Shown one piece after another: positions 11,837-22,936 of a stretch of 64,000 nt of DNA. Every line of letters starts with the position of its first letter. Position 1 is the first letter of the stretch. The DNA is from Shinisaurus crocodilurus. Its lineage: Eukaryota; Chordata; Lepidosauria; Squamata; Shinisauridae. The position numbers and the translations under genes are program-made. The notes under the pieces are model-generated. The model saw only the letters and a list, made by a program, of their open reading frames with translations. It searched no databases and was not told the origin of the DNA. The stretch is from the NCBI GenBank assembly GCA_021292165.1, contig CM037878.1:188355118-188419117 (forward strand), read 5' to 3'.

Positions 11837-13384
11837 TTTGCACACGCTGGCTGCATTACTGTCAAGGTATCCCAATAAGTCTGATGCCAATTATTTGCTA
11901 AGTGGTTTCCGTGACGGTTTTAGAATTCCATATCAGGGTCCTCACGTGCACATGATGTCCCGTAATCAAAAATCAGTAATCGAGGCAGAGTACATAGTCC
12001 AATCTAAAATTGATAAAGAAGTGTCAGCCGGGAGGGTCTTGGACCCATTTGCCTCGTTGCCCATACCCTCCCTGCGCATATCGCCCTTGGGAATAGTTCC
12101 CAAGAAGGCCCCAGGTGAGTTTTGCATGATTCATAACTTGTCCTTTATCATGGGGCCTCTGTGAATGAGGCCATACCGGAGCACCTTTGTTCCGTCCGGT
12201 ATGCTTCATTTGACTCCGCAGTTGATATGATCCGCTCCTGCGGTATGGGAGCCCTCATGGGAAAGTGTGATATTAAATCAGCATTCAGATTGCTGCCTGT
12301 CCACCCGGACGATTTTGACCTTCTTGGGTTCTGTTTCTGGGGAAAATTTTATTTCGATAGAGCCATGCCCATGGGCTGCTCTATATTGTGCTCCGCTTTC
12401 GAACGTTTTAGCTCTTTTCTTGATTGGGCCTTGCGGAATAGAATGGGCCTCGAACAGGTTGTCCATTATTTGGATGATTTTTTGTTCGCAGGCCCGGCCT
12501 GTTCTGAGCAATGTGCATTCTTGATGGACCAGTTTCGTAAATTGGCTTCCGAATTGGGTGTTCCGTTGGCAGTCGAGAAGACTGAGGGTCCTGTTTCCAC
12601 ACTCAGTTTTCTTGGAATAGAATTAGATTCGGTGCAGCAGTGTTCCCGTCTCCCGAAGAAAAAACTAATGGATCTAATTGGACGTATTTCTGTTGTCTTG
12701 CAACATCCAAAAATTACTTTATGCAATTTGCAAAGCCTGGTTGGCCATCTCAATTTTGCTTGCAGAGTGGTCGCTCCGGGGCGGGCATTTTTGTGCCGTT
12801 TATGCGCAGCCATGCGGGGCCTAAAACGCCCATTCCACAGAATTTGTATATCGGCCTCTATGCGAGATGATCTCCGTGTTTGGTTGAAATTTTTAAAACA
12901 ATTCAATGGTGTTTCCTTTTGGAGGCGGGAGCTTTTGCTCCAGGCAGATTTTCAGGTTCAGTCAGACGCTTCTGGTGCTATGGGCTTCGGAGTTATTTTT
13001 CAAGACCAATGGTGCGCAGCGCCATGGCCCGGTGCATGGCTGTGTTCTGGGTTATGTAAAGACATTACTTTTCTGGAGCTCTTTCCAATTTATGTGGCCG
13101 TCCATTTATGGGCGGACCATTGGGCTAACTCGGTAGTCCATTTTTGGTGTGACAATCAGGCTACAGTGCAGATATTGAACACTATGTCTTCAAAGAACCC
13201 CAGAGTTATGTCTGTAGTCAGGGCACTTATATTGCACACTTTGAAGCGCAATATTTTGCTCAGAGCACAGCACACGCCTGGCCTAGACAATGGCATTGTA
13301 GACGCCTTGTCCAGGAACCAGATGCAGAGATTTCGGGCCCTTGCCCCATGGGCCCAACAGTCCCCTGTCTTGATGCCAGATTAG
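11820..13384 (+). pseudogene. Reverse transcriptase / RNase H of the Ngaro-like element, frameshifted
   Basis: The RT N-terminal part is read in one frame up to about 12150 (ending in RISPLGIVPKKAPGEF). A shift of one frame at about 12145-12161 then leads into a long open stretch to 13384. In that second part (numbered from 12161) the RT palm motifs are present: KCDIKSAFR with Asp37, the DIRS-type MPMGCSILCSAFERFS, and YLDD at 103-106. The RNase H domain follows, with Asp269 (SDASG), Glu306 (LELFPI), Asp331 (CDNQAT) and Asp381 (DALSR). All catalytic positions are retained, so the frameshift is the only clear lesion. The next ORF follows without a gap in a different frame, as is usual for compact DIRS-type elements. 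Confidence 0.8.
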
Positions 13385-14233
13385 CTTTGGCAGATTGGCG
13401 AACGGCCGCCTCACGAGCAATTTGGTGTTCAATAGCGCCAAGCACACGGGAGGCCTATATGCGTTCAGGTAGGGATTTTGCTGCCTTTAGAGTGGCTGTC
13501 CACCTCCCCATGTTGTGGCCAGTGCCAGTTGAACACCTTATGCAGTTTTGCATTTCCAGGTTGCAGAGTGGGTCATCAGTTAAGACTGTTTGAGGTAAAT
13601 TAGCTGCCCTGTCGTTTTTGGCCAAGACGCAGGGTATTCCCGATAACTCTAACGATTTTAGGGTTTGAAGAATCCTGGCAGGATGGTCCAGGGAGTGCCC
13701 TCGACCACCTGACTCGAGGATCCCGGTGTCACCCGAGATTTTACTCAAGCTCCACGGACTATGGCCTACAGTTTGCCGTTCTCCTTACGAGGTGGTCTTA
13801 TTTCATGCAACAGCCTGGACTGCATTTTTCGGTGCTCTTCGCATCTCGGAATTGGTGGTGCAATCCCGCTTTGATATATCTGCACGCGCCCTACAGATCT
13901 AAGACGGACCAGTTGGGTAAAGGGTCTACTATCCTGCTACACGCGGGATCAATAACATAGCTGTGTCCTGTTAGGGCCCTACATGCATTCGTGGCGAGAC
14001 GGGGTCTTGCTGAGGGCAGTTTGTTTTGTCATCAGGATGGTTCGCCACTGACCAAGTTTCAGTTTTGGTCGGTGACGAAGTCCGCCCTTGCGGCTTTGGG
14101 TTGGGCTCATTTGAACTTTGGAACCCACTTCTTTCGGATCGGTGCCGCATCCACTGCAGCAGAACTGGGGTTTTCTCAGGAAAAGGTCCAAGAGGTGGGT
14201 CGTTGGAGGTCCTATGTACGAGAATTGCCTTGA
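13348..14233 (+). pseudogene. Tyrosine recombinase of the Ngaro-like element, decayed
   Basis: The start overlaps the RT end. The N-terminal SAM-like domain is readable (STREAYMRSGRDFAAFRV). In-frame stops follow at about 13591 and 13668, then the first catalytic box (AFFGALRISELV, Arg in LRISEL, about 13830-13860). There is a frameshift and further stops at about 13890-13950. The C-terminal catalytic box is intact in the last frame: HFFRIGAASTAAELG (His/Arg), then VGRWRS and YVREL. The tyrosine follows GRW after only two residues, which looks shorter than usual and may be a small deletion. These enzymes integrate circular cDNA without target duplication. This copy cannot make an active one. 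Confidence 0.75.
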
Positions 14234-14257
14234 GGGTATTGCCTTGAGGGTACTGCC

Positions 14258-14866
14258 GTGGGCTGTGTTTCTCTTCCAGGTCACCGGAGTGGAGGCAGGA
14301 CTGTCCGTGTGCTGATCTGTGGGCACAGTATGGTTTACTGGGTGGCAAGACGAGCTGCCACATCTGACTTCGGGTCTCACCTGGTGGTCGAGCTTTCGGA
14401 GGACGTCCAATGGATGGGTCGCCGGGGCATGAGATGGCAGCACCTCCTCCACAGTTTGTTCCGGACTGACCTGTTTTCATCCCCCCCAGAGGTCCTGGTC
14501 CTCCATTTGGGGGGGAATGATTTGGGCTTGTTGAAAGGCAAGGCCCTGATTCTGCAAGTGCTATGCGATACAGCATGCATCCGGCAATGGTGGCCGGGGG
14601 TTCAGATCCTTTGGTCATTCATGATACCGGACCTCAGTTGGTCTAAGGCCTTAAACAGGGCGGTTAGAAAGGTGAACGGCGAAATTTGTAGGGCCATAGG
14701 AGGGATTGGGTTTTGTATTCCCCATCCCAATATAACCTTGGTCCGGAGGGAGCTGTATCGGCCGGATGGGGTTCACCTATCTGATGTTGGTAATGATATT
14801 TTTATTGGAGATCTGCGAAGGGCCCTGCTCGCTCTTTTATTGGGTAGGTGGGGGAGATTCGACTAA
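14258..14866 (+). CDS. SGNH/GDSL-type hydrolase ORF of the Ngaro-like element
   Basis: An intact 202-residue frame, opened here at a GTG; the true start is uncertain because it may be fused or spliced to the recombinase in an active element (a splice-acceptor-like TCTCTTCCAG ends at 14280). The SGNH blocks are recognisable: ICGHSMV with the presumed nucleophile Ser24, LHLGGNDLG with Asn87, and RPDGVHLSDVGN with Asp170 and His173. This is an esterase/lipase-type fold. Its role in the retrotransposon life cycle is not established, and the substrate is unknown. Unlike the neighbouring RT and recombinase frames it shows no stop or frameshift. Confidence 0.75.
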   Translation: MGCVSLPGHRSGGRTVRVLICGHSMVYWVARRAATSDFGSHLVVELSEDVQWMGRRGMRWQHLLHSLFRTDLFSSPPEVLVLHLGGNDLGLLKGKALILQVLCDTACIRQWWPGVQILWSFMIPDLSWSKALNRAVRKVNGEICRAIGGIGFCIPHPNITLVRRELYRPDGVHLSDVGNDIFIGDLRRALLALLLGRWGRFD

Positions 14867-15222
14867 GCGATAGCTTGTCTCTCCCTGTGGCAGGAAGTGC
14901 GGGTTTAGGCAGTAGGGATTAGGGTTATGGTGATCATCCAGTGGCATCTTTCAAGGTGACTGAAGTTTACCCAAGGCTGCCCTCGCTAATGCCCTGAGGC
15001 TTGCCAGGAGGGAGATTGGGACATCTTTGGGGTTTTGCCTTTCTCGCCTACATTGGGTGCCTGGAGACGCCAAAGTAAGGCTCCACATGGAGGGCAACTG
15101 GCCAGTGGCAGGCCATCCCGCCTCCGGTTCGGTTAGGATGTATTCGCCAAATATTGGTTTTTACCCGGCCAATGGCCGGGCTAGGTTAGTGCCTCACTTC
15201 ACCCTTCACAGATCTTCAATTC

Positions 15223-15228
15223 AATAAA
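15223..15228 (+). terminator. Poly(A) signal of the Ngaro-like element
   Basis: AATAAA, about 360 bp after the hydrolase stop, near the presumed 3' end of the element and shortly after a short palindrome (CCCGGCCAATGGCCGGG at about 15166-15182). It is a plausible cleavage signal; usage is inferred. Confidence 0.45.
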
Positions 15229-15250
15229 TGTGGCCCTGATTTGAAACCAT

Positions 15251-17024
15251 ATACTCTGTGTCTGGCTCTTCTTTATCTCACCTATACACGCGCAAGAAGC
15301 ATCACCTTGTTGCCTTTGCTATGCAGAGGTGTGTTCCCTCCTCCCTGAGTGAAGGCAATGCTGCTTCATTTGCCAGCAGTGATAATGCTACACAGACAAA
15401 TCTGATAGGCTATGTAGTATTAGGCTATTGTTATGAACAAAAAAATGGATCTAAGTACTAGATATGTATATGAGAGTTACAGATCTCTTTGCATTCAAAA
15501 TGGTGACTGACCTGCTTTGACAACATTGCTATAGTTATTATGAAGTATTAAAAAATACTGTAACCACATAAAACCCTCTCAAGACACCCTGCTCTTTGGT
15601 AATTTAGTATATGAATATGTTCATGAATGGGTCTTTAAACAATACAGTACAGGCTAAGAGTACAGACCTATGCATGTTTGCTCAGAGGTAAATCCCATGG
15701 TATCCAATGGGATTTACTCCCATGTAGGTTTTCATAGGGTTGCAGCCTAAGAATATTGCCATCCTTGTGCATCTTCTAAATTTATAATGATTATAAAGCC
15801 AGAACACATAAAAATGTGTTTCATTAATTAATAGTTTTTTTTGTTTTTTTTTAAAGAACAAATATTTTTTTGGGGAAACCCTGCCTTATGTGCCTATAGC
15901 CTAAGTGATCCAAATTGCTACTATTCCTCTTTTGTTAAAATACAGCACTGCACTGCAGATTAAATGTAGTTTTAAATCATCTCATCTGATAAACCCTTGT
16001 CACTGCATATTTTATGAGGCTATATTTCATCCCAGTTAGTGTTTATTGCGCTATCTTCCCTCTCTTTTACTGTATGCATAGTAAAAAAAAATACAGTTTA
16101 GGAATGGGGCAAGCAACAAAACCAAATATGGGAACTGCATGCTGAATTTGTTTGCACCTGGCTGCATTGGGAAGAATTCTACAGAAATGTAAGTTTGATT
16201 CCCTGCTGCCAAAAAGTTGCAGAACTGACAAGAATTACAAAAAAGAAAAAAGAAAAAGGTATGCCAGAATGTTTATAAGGGCCCACATGTTGCTTAGGAA
16301 TGAGGCATATGTGAGTTTTCAAAGCAACTGATTGGCAAGGGATCCTTAAGCCAGTTGCTTTAATAGTATCTTACTATTAGTACACTTACTAGTACACTTA
16401 CTATTTTTCCAATATTGCTCAAGACATATGCTAAATGAGAATGGAGACCTTCTGAAAAGGCAGCCCATGCTCAAAATATTCTAACACTACAATGTACCTT
16501 TCGATGCTCAGTTGATCCATTATCAGACACAGACACACACATCAGAAGCAGAAAACCCCTGTGTAAAGCAATTGTTGCAGTTGCCTCCCAGATCTTGCTC
16601 ATGGCTCATATTGCTTACCACTCTGCCCTTTTAAATCTCCACAGCTAGCTCCACGCTCCATCAGATCAACCCACAGGCAAAACCATAAGTCTCCTAGTTT
16701 AAACAAAGTCTACTGATGGGGCGTGGGAGATGGGGGGTGGGGGCTTAAGGGCTCTGTTATAAACAATAGCTCCTGCCTCAAGGTGCAAGCCTAAACCAGG
16801 CCAGCTGTTGAAGGCTCTTATTCTCCCCAGAGGTCTGTGTTGGGGAAGACTTCAGATGTACCTTCCAGCTGAGATCATCCTTATTCTTGTAACTGGACTA
16901 TTTAAGTTGCAAGGAATGTGAAACAGTAACTAACCTTCAATGTGTAAAGGTGGTATGGATAGTGGGTGAAATAGCCTTTAGGGACAAGATGTTTGACAAA
17001 AAAACAACCAAGGTGATTTTTAAC

Positions 17025-17064
<40 letters not shown>

Positions 17065-17236
17065 AGAGAGAATTTATTCCTGACTTTATTTATTGAGACT
17101 CAGGTGGCATCTATGGTTAGAAGTACAGCTCTGACCCTTATCTGGGACAAAGTTTCATGCCAAAATAATGCATGACTTGGTAAACTCAAGGCTGAATCAC
17201 TATTTAACATTCTTTATCTGAGGCTGTCGGATAGAT
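15251..17236. other. Intronic sequence with hairpin-type repeat and CA microsatellite
   Basis: No gene seen. A short palindromic interspersed repeat lies at about 15660-15750 (ATGCATGTTTGCTCAGAGG, then AAATCCCATGG and GGGATTTACTCC). Related copies lie near 37290, 38490, 47095-47200 and 51745-51830. A (CA)n/(GA)n microsatellite spans 17029-17070. Confidence 0.55.
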
Positions 17237-17373
17237 CAGGAGTGGGCAAATTGTGGCCCTCCAGATGTTTTTAGACTGCAACTCCCATCATCCCTCACCA
17301 TTAGCTATGCTGGCTGCAGCTGATGGAAGCTGCAGTCCGACAACACCTGGAGGGTCACAAGTTGCCCGCCCTG
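17237..17373. mobile_element. Short palindromic hAT-like MITE
   Basis: The arms are complementary: CAGGAGTGGGCAAATTGTGG on the left and CACAAGTTGCCCGCCCTG on the right, with an inner pair around CAACTCCCATCATCC. The flanks GGATAGAT and GGATAGGA (6 of 8 identical) fit a decayed 8-bp target duplication. No ORF. Confidence 0.65.
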
Positions 17374-17580
17374 GGATAGGAGTTGGGAAACTGCAGCTAG
17401 TGGAACATCTGACTGCTGACATGTAGTTTTGGGAGCACATGACACCTATTCTTGAATTAAAATCTTGACAAGCTAAAAGCTGAAGATCAAACATTTAAAC
17501 AGTTACTAAAATGCCTGGAGAAATACAAAAAAATTGTCTTGGCACTAGGAGATACAAATCAAAATAGTTAGCCTCTACAG

Positions 17581-17815
17581 CAGGGGTGTTGAACCTCTTT
17601 CAGCCTGAGGGCTGAATTCAATGTCAGAGAAGCTTTTAGGGGGCACATTCCAGAGGTAGGTGGGGGCAAAGGCAAAGGGGCAGGGCCAAAATACAAAAAA
17701 CCCCACCCCACCCAACACACACACAAATGATGGCAGTCAGGGGAAGTGGTGGGACCAGGGCAAGGGGATGGAGTGCCAGATTGGGGCTCCAGGTGGGTTG
17801 GATTTGGCTCCCTTG
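17581..17815. mobile_element. hAT-like MITE with perfect 8-bp duplication
   Basis: Begins CAGGGGTGTTGAACCTC and ends GGCTCCCTTG. It is flanked by the perfect duplication CTCTACAG at 17573-17580 and 17816-17823. At 235 bp with no coding capacity, it is a non-autonomous hAT. Confidence 0.75.
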
Positions 17816-17865
17816 CTCTACAGTTCCAGAAGAACTTCCCTGTACATCAAAACCTTCCAGTGAAG

Positions 17866-17994
17866 CTCTAGGTCCTATCTCAGGTCCATGGGAGTAAAAT
17901 CTGAGGGTACTACTCTTTTGGGAACATAACAGTGAAGGCTCTGCTCTGGGAACTCTTAGATTTTACTCCCATGGACCTGAGATAGGACCTAGAG
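17866..17994. repeat. Perfect 37-bp inverted repeat (hairpin)
   Basis: The left arm 17866-17902 (CTCTAGGTCCTATCTCAGG onwards) and right arm 17958-17994 are exact reverse complements, with a 55-bp loop. Part of the loop also pairs. It lies 50 bp beyond the hAT-like MITE but outside its target duplication. Confidence 0.9.
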
Positions 17995-18049
17995 GACCTA
18001 GGTTTTTGGGCAGTATAGAAGTTCTTATGGAAGATGTTTATCTATTGTG

Positions 18050-18243
18050 TTTTAGATCTTAACTACATCTTTGCTGCAGCTTTTACTCTGGTTTTTACTT
18101 TGGTTTTTTCTGTTTTAAACTTTTAACCATTTTATATTATGTTCTATCATGTTGTATTAGCAGTTTTATTTTTTTGTGAATCACCAAGAGCTTTGGTTAT
18201 TGGGCAGTATAGAAATGCAGTAAATAAAGTAAAATAAATAAAG
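18050..18243 (+). repeat. LINE 3' end (CR1/L2-type tail)
   Basis: Ends in the common reptile tail: GTGAATCACCAAGAGC, then TTGGTTATTGGGCAG, TATAGAAATGCAG and an AAATAAAG-rich end. It is 5'-truncated with no RT left. Related tails are at 22265-22410, 27665-27765 and 54247-54393. Confidence 0.65.
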
Positions 18244-19668
18244 TATTTAAGTATGCCTATCCCAAGCCATTTAGAGTGTTAGAAATCAAAGACAACACCT
18301 TGAATCATGATCAGAAGCCATTTTCATGGCTGGAAAGTTTGGAGAAAGAAACAGAATAGAGGAACTCTATTAGATCTGCCCTCTATAATGTCAGACTGAT
18401 ATGCTGCTTTTAAACTTGCAAATAAAAAGCTACAAATCAGTATCAGAAAATATTCAGTCTTTATGCTTCAGCACATGGAACCATTAAGAGAGACTGACAA
18501 GAAATGACTCTGAGCAGTAACATCTCTTTGGATGAAGAATATGTAATCTTAACATTCATTTGCAATGTTTATATAAAGACCAGCGGTCAAAACAAGTGAC
18601 TAGATACCCCTTTTGGCAGAATAAATTTAACACTGAGAAAAATGTTGAAGTTAGTATAAATCAGAATAAAGTGAATGGAAGCCAAAGGCTGAGAGAATGA
18701 ATAATGAGTGAAAAAGGGAGTGGAGGTGTGGGGGAACAACCTACTTTTTGTGGGTTTCTATTATACAGAAGGCAGAAACATGAATGAAACAAGGATGCAA
18801 GGGAGACCCATTATATTCAAAAAGGTGCCTTGGCATATAAAATAGAATATCATTTGAGGCCACATTGCAACACTGCATTCTGTTGAAATTCCAAGGGTTT
18901 GGCCACAACCTCTGGAAATTTAATGGATGAAAACAGGGACTCTTGGGCCTGAGTGGGCCTGAGTGGGCAGAGCTAGAGGCAGAGTCTGGCAGCCCAGCAG
19001 TGAGGCCTGCAAGACAGTGGCATTACCAATACAGTCCAGGCACCTACTGTATGTTCCACAAGTAGGAACCCAAAGCACATGCAAAACTGATGGCTTCAGA
19101 TGATGGAAGTGGAAAGGTAAGCTACATACTACATGGCAAATTAAATATACAAAATGCATATATACAGGGAATATATAGTACATGGATCCCATTGTACAGG
19201 AAGCAATGAGGCACAGCAATAACTGACTGCCCCAACTCAGTGAATTCATGGGCAGAATGCTTAAGCAGAAATAACAGTTAAGTAACCACTGAGTGCTCTG
19301 ACCATTTACAGACTGCTTTCCCCTCATCACTGAGCAACTGCAGCCTCCTGCCCTGACTTCCCTTACACAATTAAGAAGCAGGAGGACATATAACAGTGAT
19401 GGCGTATTTCCCAAAGAGAAGTATGGTCATGCTGTTGGGAAAGATGGGAAGGGAATCTAGCATGCACTTCTTTTTGGCATCCTCATACTTGGGGTCTTGA
19501 GGTAGAGTAACATGCAACATCTAATGTACTGAATGAACCATAATTCCCCAGGAAAAAAAGAACCTGTCAGCTGCATTTAAAAAGGGGGGGGGGGGAATGC
19601 TGATGAATTTATCTTCCAAAGCACATAGCAAAGTCCATAGGCTGTGGAGCAAGTGGTTGAGGGTGTTT

Positions 19669-19755
19669 GTTGCTATCGCTGTTGTTTTTCTTACAAATGT
19701 TGCAGGCTGTGAAAGAACCTGCAACATTTGTCATAAAAACAACAGCAGCAGCAAT
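19669..19755. repeat. Long near-perfect hairpin
   Basis: Arms of about 38 bp flank a 10-12 bp loop. The core ACAAATGTTGCAGG / CCTGCAACATTTGT is perfect, and outer parts TTGCTATCGCTGTTG / CAACAGCAGCAGCAA pair with few mismatches. The short loop and long stem could give a foldback transcript; expression is unknown. Confidence 0.75.
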
Positions 19756-20342
19756 ATTTGCTCCATACTCAAGCAAAAAATGCCTAACTGCTAAAACACA
19801 CACACCAAAATGTTTGCCAAGACTGAGAAGCCCACCTATCTCTTTCTAATAGAGGGGGGAATATGTAGGCTTTCTCAGGAAGTCATTATGCAAAGATTAC
19901 TCATTACATGGCATTTTGCCAGTTAAGAGACACCCCCCCCCCCAGAACAGACCCCTTCCAAACTGAAGGGAAACCAGAATTTTACTCAAGCTAGCTAGCT
20001 ATCACAGATTTTTGCATTTACCAACACACTGGCAGAGTTTCATTATATCTTTTCTCACTATTTATTCTAATAGGGACTAGCTAATTAAAGAGCTATGTAA
20101 ATGAATAAAGTTGGTAAAGTTTGCCTCTATTACACATGCGTGCATACACACTTATGCTTTAGCAAATGTTCAACATATCTTAAGCAGAACAACTAGCATT
20201 TCTGTGAAACTTATTTTGATTAATACTGTATTACTTTAAGACATATAAAAATGCCAAGACCTAATTTTTAAGAAGGGATGGAATTCTGTATTGCCTCTAA
20301 GATAGTCTTGCCCACTCAACAAAGTGGAAATTAAACATAATA

Positions 20343-20395
20343 GGGAGGGGAGAGGAGGGAAGGGGAGGAGAGGAGAGGAGAGAGGAGAGGAGGAA
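20343..20395. repeat. Polypurine (GGAGA)n tract
   Basis: About 50 bp of almost pure G and A in GGGAGAGG/GGAGA units with no T or C interruption in most of it. Such mirror-like purine tracts can adopt triplex structure; no function is implied. Confidence 0.8.
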
Positions 20396-22264
20396 AAGCT
20401 ATGAAGTTCTATTTAATTCTTAAGGATTCAAATTTAGGTTTTAGCTAGGCAGTAATGCGTACATGCAGGTAAGCACACCTATTAAGCTCTACAGATTCCT
20501 ATAGAGATTTTTTTTTCTCTATGAAGTTGGACACAGTTATTTTAGTGTAGGAGGTTCTAGGATACCTGCCAAACATAGACGCTAGGGAAAACAAGGCAAT
20601 CCATACCACACAAACAAAGCCATATTAGCCAGAGAAATGTGATGTGGTAAGCACTACATCTTCCAGTATATAAAGCCAAGATGAATGTGGCATTTTCTGG
20701 AGGAATCTCAATCTGACTCCATCTTGACAGTAATATGTTATTCAAATATACTTCACCACCAGGAATTTTTTTCACATCAATGCCTGATGCTTGTACAACC
20801 GACTCCTTAAAAAAGAAAGAAAGAATGCTGGTTGTGTACATGCTTGCACAACAACCACAGACACATGAGAATTCCAAGTATACTAAAGGACGTATGGAAC
20901 TGGAATATCTGAGTTAAGGCTGAAGCCATGGATGTTAGAACTGATAGGGCATGCTGAAGACTAAAATATACTTAAATAAGTTCATGTTGTAAGCAGCATT
21001 AAAAATGCTATTCTTTTTACCAAAAAACACAAATGATTAGTAAATAAGGAGCATGAAGAATAATGGGAAAGATGTCATCCTTGGGAAGTAAGGACACAAA
21101 AATTTTAATTGTACAGGTATCTGATGAAAATTACTTGTCAGACTGACAGTTCTCTACTTTCATTGCCTTCATCAACATCATATCCAATTACTACTCACTT
21201 CTGCAATGATTTGTCATTTGCGAAAGATGAACAATTTTTCAGTTGGCATCCACGTTAACTGATAACATCCATCTTCCAAATTCTCAGTACAGTTACCATA
21301 ACGTCTCTCAGTTTTAATCGTAGTCATCAGAAGTGTTCTGTTACCATCTACATACTTTATCACAATATTCTATTTTGAGTCCACTATTTTTCTTATACTA
21401 AAAGAGGTAACTCAGCCCTGTGTGTTTATTAAAGACATCTACAATCCAGTGACAACAGCAGAGAAAGAACATTACAATAGATAACTAACAGCGGCTTCTT
21501 ATGTTATATTTTGTATTTAGGTATGGATCCCCAAGTAGAAACGACATGCATACTGTATCAGTTTTGAGAAGCATACATGTAATCTGCCACTTTCCTCTTT
21601 AAAATACACAAAAGAGATTACCAGGAAAGGCTGGTATTCTAAAGGGAAAACCAGCAGTTTAAACACACACACAACCTTCACAACTGACATGATAGAAGGA
21701 AATTTTTTACAGTGGTATCTGTATAATATTGTAACACCTTGAGCAAGAAATGGCACTCCTCTGAGGTCTGTGTGTCCAGAACTGATGGTACATTGCTAAA
21801 TAAATGTTAAATAGCAGTAGTGGAAGAATCTTAGGCACACTCTTTACAATTTACTTACTTTGTGCAATAATTTGATTGCTATGAAAGGGCCAAATAGTTC
21901 ACAGTGTAGGTATCAATTTGGACTTGTCTCTATGTCTGCATAATTCAACAATATTTGATTTTCTACTTCGAAAGCTAGCAAAGAAGATCAGGCTTCTTTA
22001 AACCTGTGCTTCTGAGATTATATAACTAAATGAACATACACTGACAAACCTAGGGTCTATTCAAATCTTTGCCACAGAATGTATACTGAATATGCCATCA
22101 AGCTGTGGAATCATGTGTCTGCCACTGCACATATGTATAACGTGTTAAGACTTAAGAGAGCCTATACATGCACATTCCTACATGCATTTGTCCAATATGT
22201 ATGACACCGCCACACATCTTTTTCTTAACTGGAAGGTGTAAGGCAGATGTATGCAGCTCAAATT

Positions 22265-22410
22265 GTTTTAAATTTTGGATATTGAAACTGTATGCTGTAT
22301 TTTATTATCTTGTTTGTGATTTTGTGAATTGTTGTGAACCACCCAGACAGCTTTGCCTATTGGGCAGTATAGAAATGAAATGAAATGAATGAATAAATAA
22401 ATAAATAAAT
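22265..22410 (+). repeat. LINE 3' end with (AAAT)n tail
   Basis: Ends GTGAACCACCCAGACAGC, then TTTGCCTATTGGGCAG, TATAGAAATGAAATG and (AAAT)n. Same tail type as 18050-18243. 5'-truncated. Confidence 0.65.
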
Positions 22411-22777
22411 AACAATAATAATCCCATTCTACAATTATGGCATATGTTTGATGACAGCCAGAGCCAGGCATGACCCCACTACAATATACACACTTCAGTG
22501 AAGCTGTCAATTGTTACAGATAATCTGATGATATCTTATGACCATCCTGAGCTCCCCCATCTACAAATGCCCACATCTCATGAAGGAAATGGGGAAACCC
22601 ACCCAGACAAAAGGTCTGCATGTATCAGAATGCACAAAGGGCTATGAATTACGGTTCTAGGCTTCCAGTTCCAACATCACATTGGAAAGAACATACAGAA
22701 TGAGTTGTCAACAGAAAAATTAATTGCATTTATCAAAGTCAGTAGAAAAAAAGAATTCAAACACTTCTTTATGCTTA
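22411..22777. other. Intronic sequence, nothing recognised
   Basis: Unique-looking AT-rich sequence between a LINE tail and a SINE. I see no gene, repeat family or RNA structure. Confidence 0.5.
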
Positions 22778-22936
22778 TTTCATAGATTTCATAGATCGTA
22801 GAGTTGGAAGGAGCCTACAAGGCTATCGAGTCCAACCCCCTGCTCAATGCAGGAAACTAGAGGAGGGGTCTCCCATCCAAGTAATAACCAGGCCTGACCC
22901 TGCTTAGCTTTCCACGCTCAGACAAGCTGAGCCAGC
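22778..22936 (-). repeat. 5S rRNA-derived SINE, antisense
   Basis: Reads on the plus strand as tail first (TTTCATAGATTTCATAGATC, AGTTGGAAGGAGCC), then body (TCGAGTCCAACCCCCTGC), then the 5S part (CATCCAAGTAATAACCAGG, CTGCTTAGCTTTCCACGC). Near full length. The target duplication was not resolved. Confidence 0.85.

Larger units (their letters stand above)
10085..15250 (+). mobile_element. Ngaro-like (DIRS-order) tyrosine-recombinase retrotransposon, partly decayed
   Basis: Gene order on the plus strand is Gag-like zinc-finger protein, reverse transcriptase with RNase H, tyrosine recombinase, then an SGNH hydrolase. There is no integrase or aspartic protease, and no LTR was seen. This combination marks the DIRS order. 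A hydrolase in place of a methyltransferase points to the Ngaro branch. The left part is a GC-rich leader with an inverted repeat (AGGGCGGGG near 10089, TCCCGCCCT near 10131) and a TATA-like CTATTTAG. The right part has an AATAAA at 15223-15228. I could not find the split direct repeats expected of Ngaro, so both limits are approximate and the right end may be truncated. The copy sits in GABRB3 intron 3, antisense to the gene. Confidence 0.8.
18244..22264. other. Intronic sequence with a hairpin and a purine tract
   Basis: No gene recognised. An imperfect inverted repeat spans about 19669-19755 (see separate entry). A strand-asymmetric GA-rich tract lies at 20343-20395. Open frames at 18920-19414 and 20557-20877 (minus strand) resemble no family I know and lack splice context. 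Confidence 0.5.

Noticed and set aside
20557..20877. 106-residue minus-strand frame with protein-like look
   Set aside because: No family match by eye and no splice signals at sensible positions; left unannotated.
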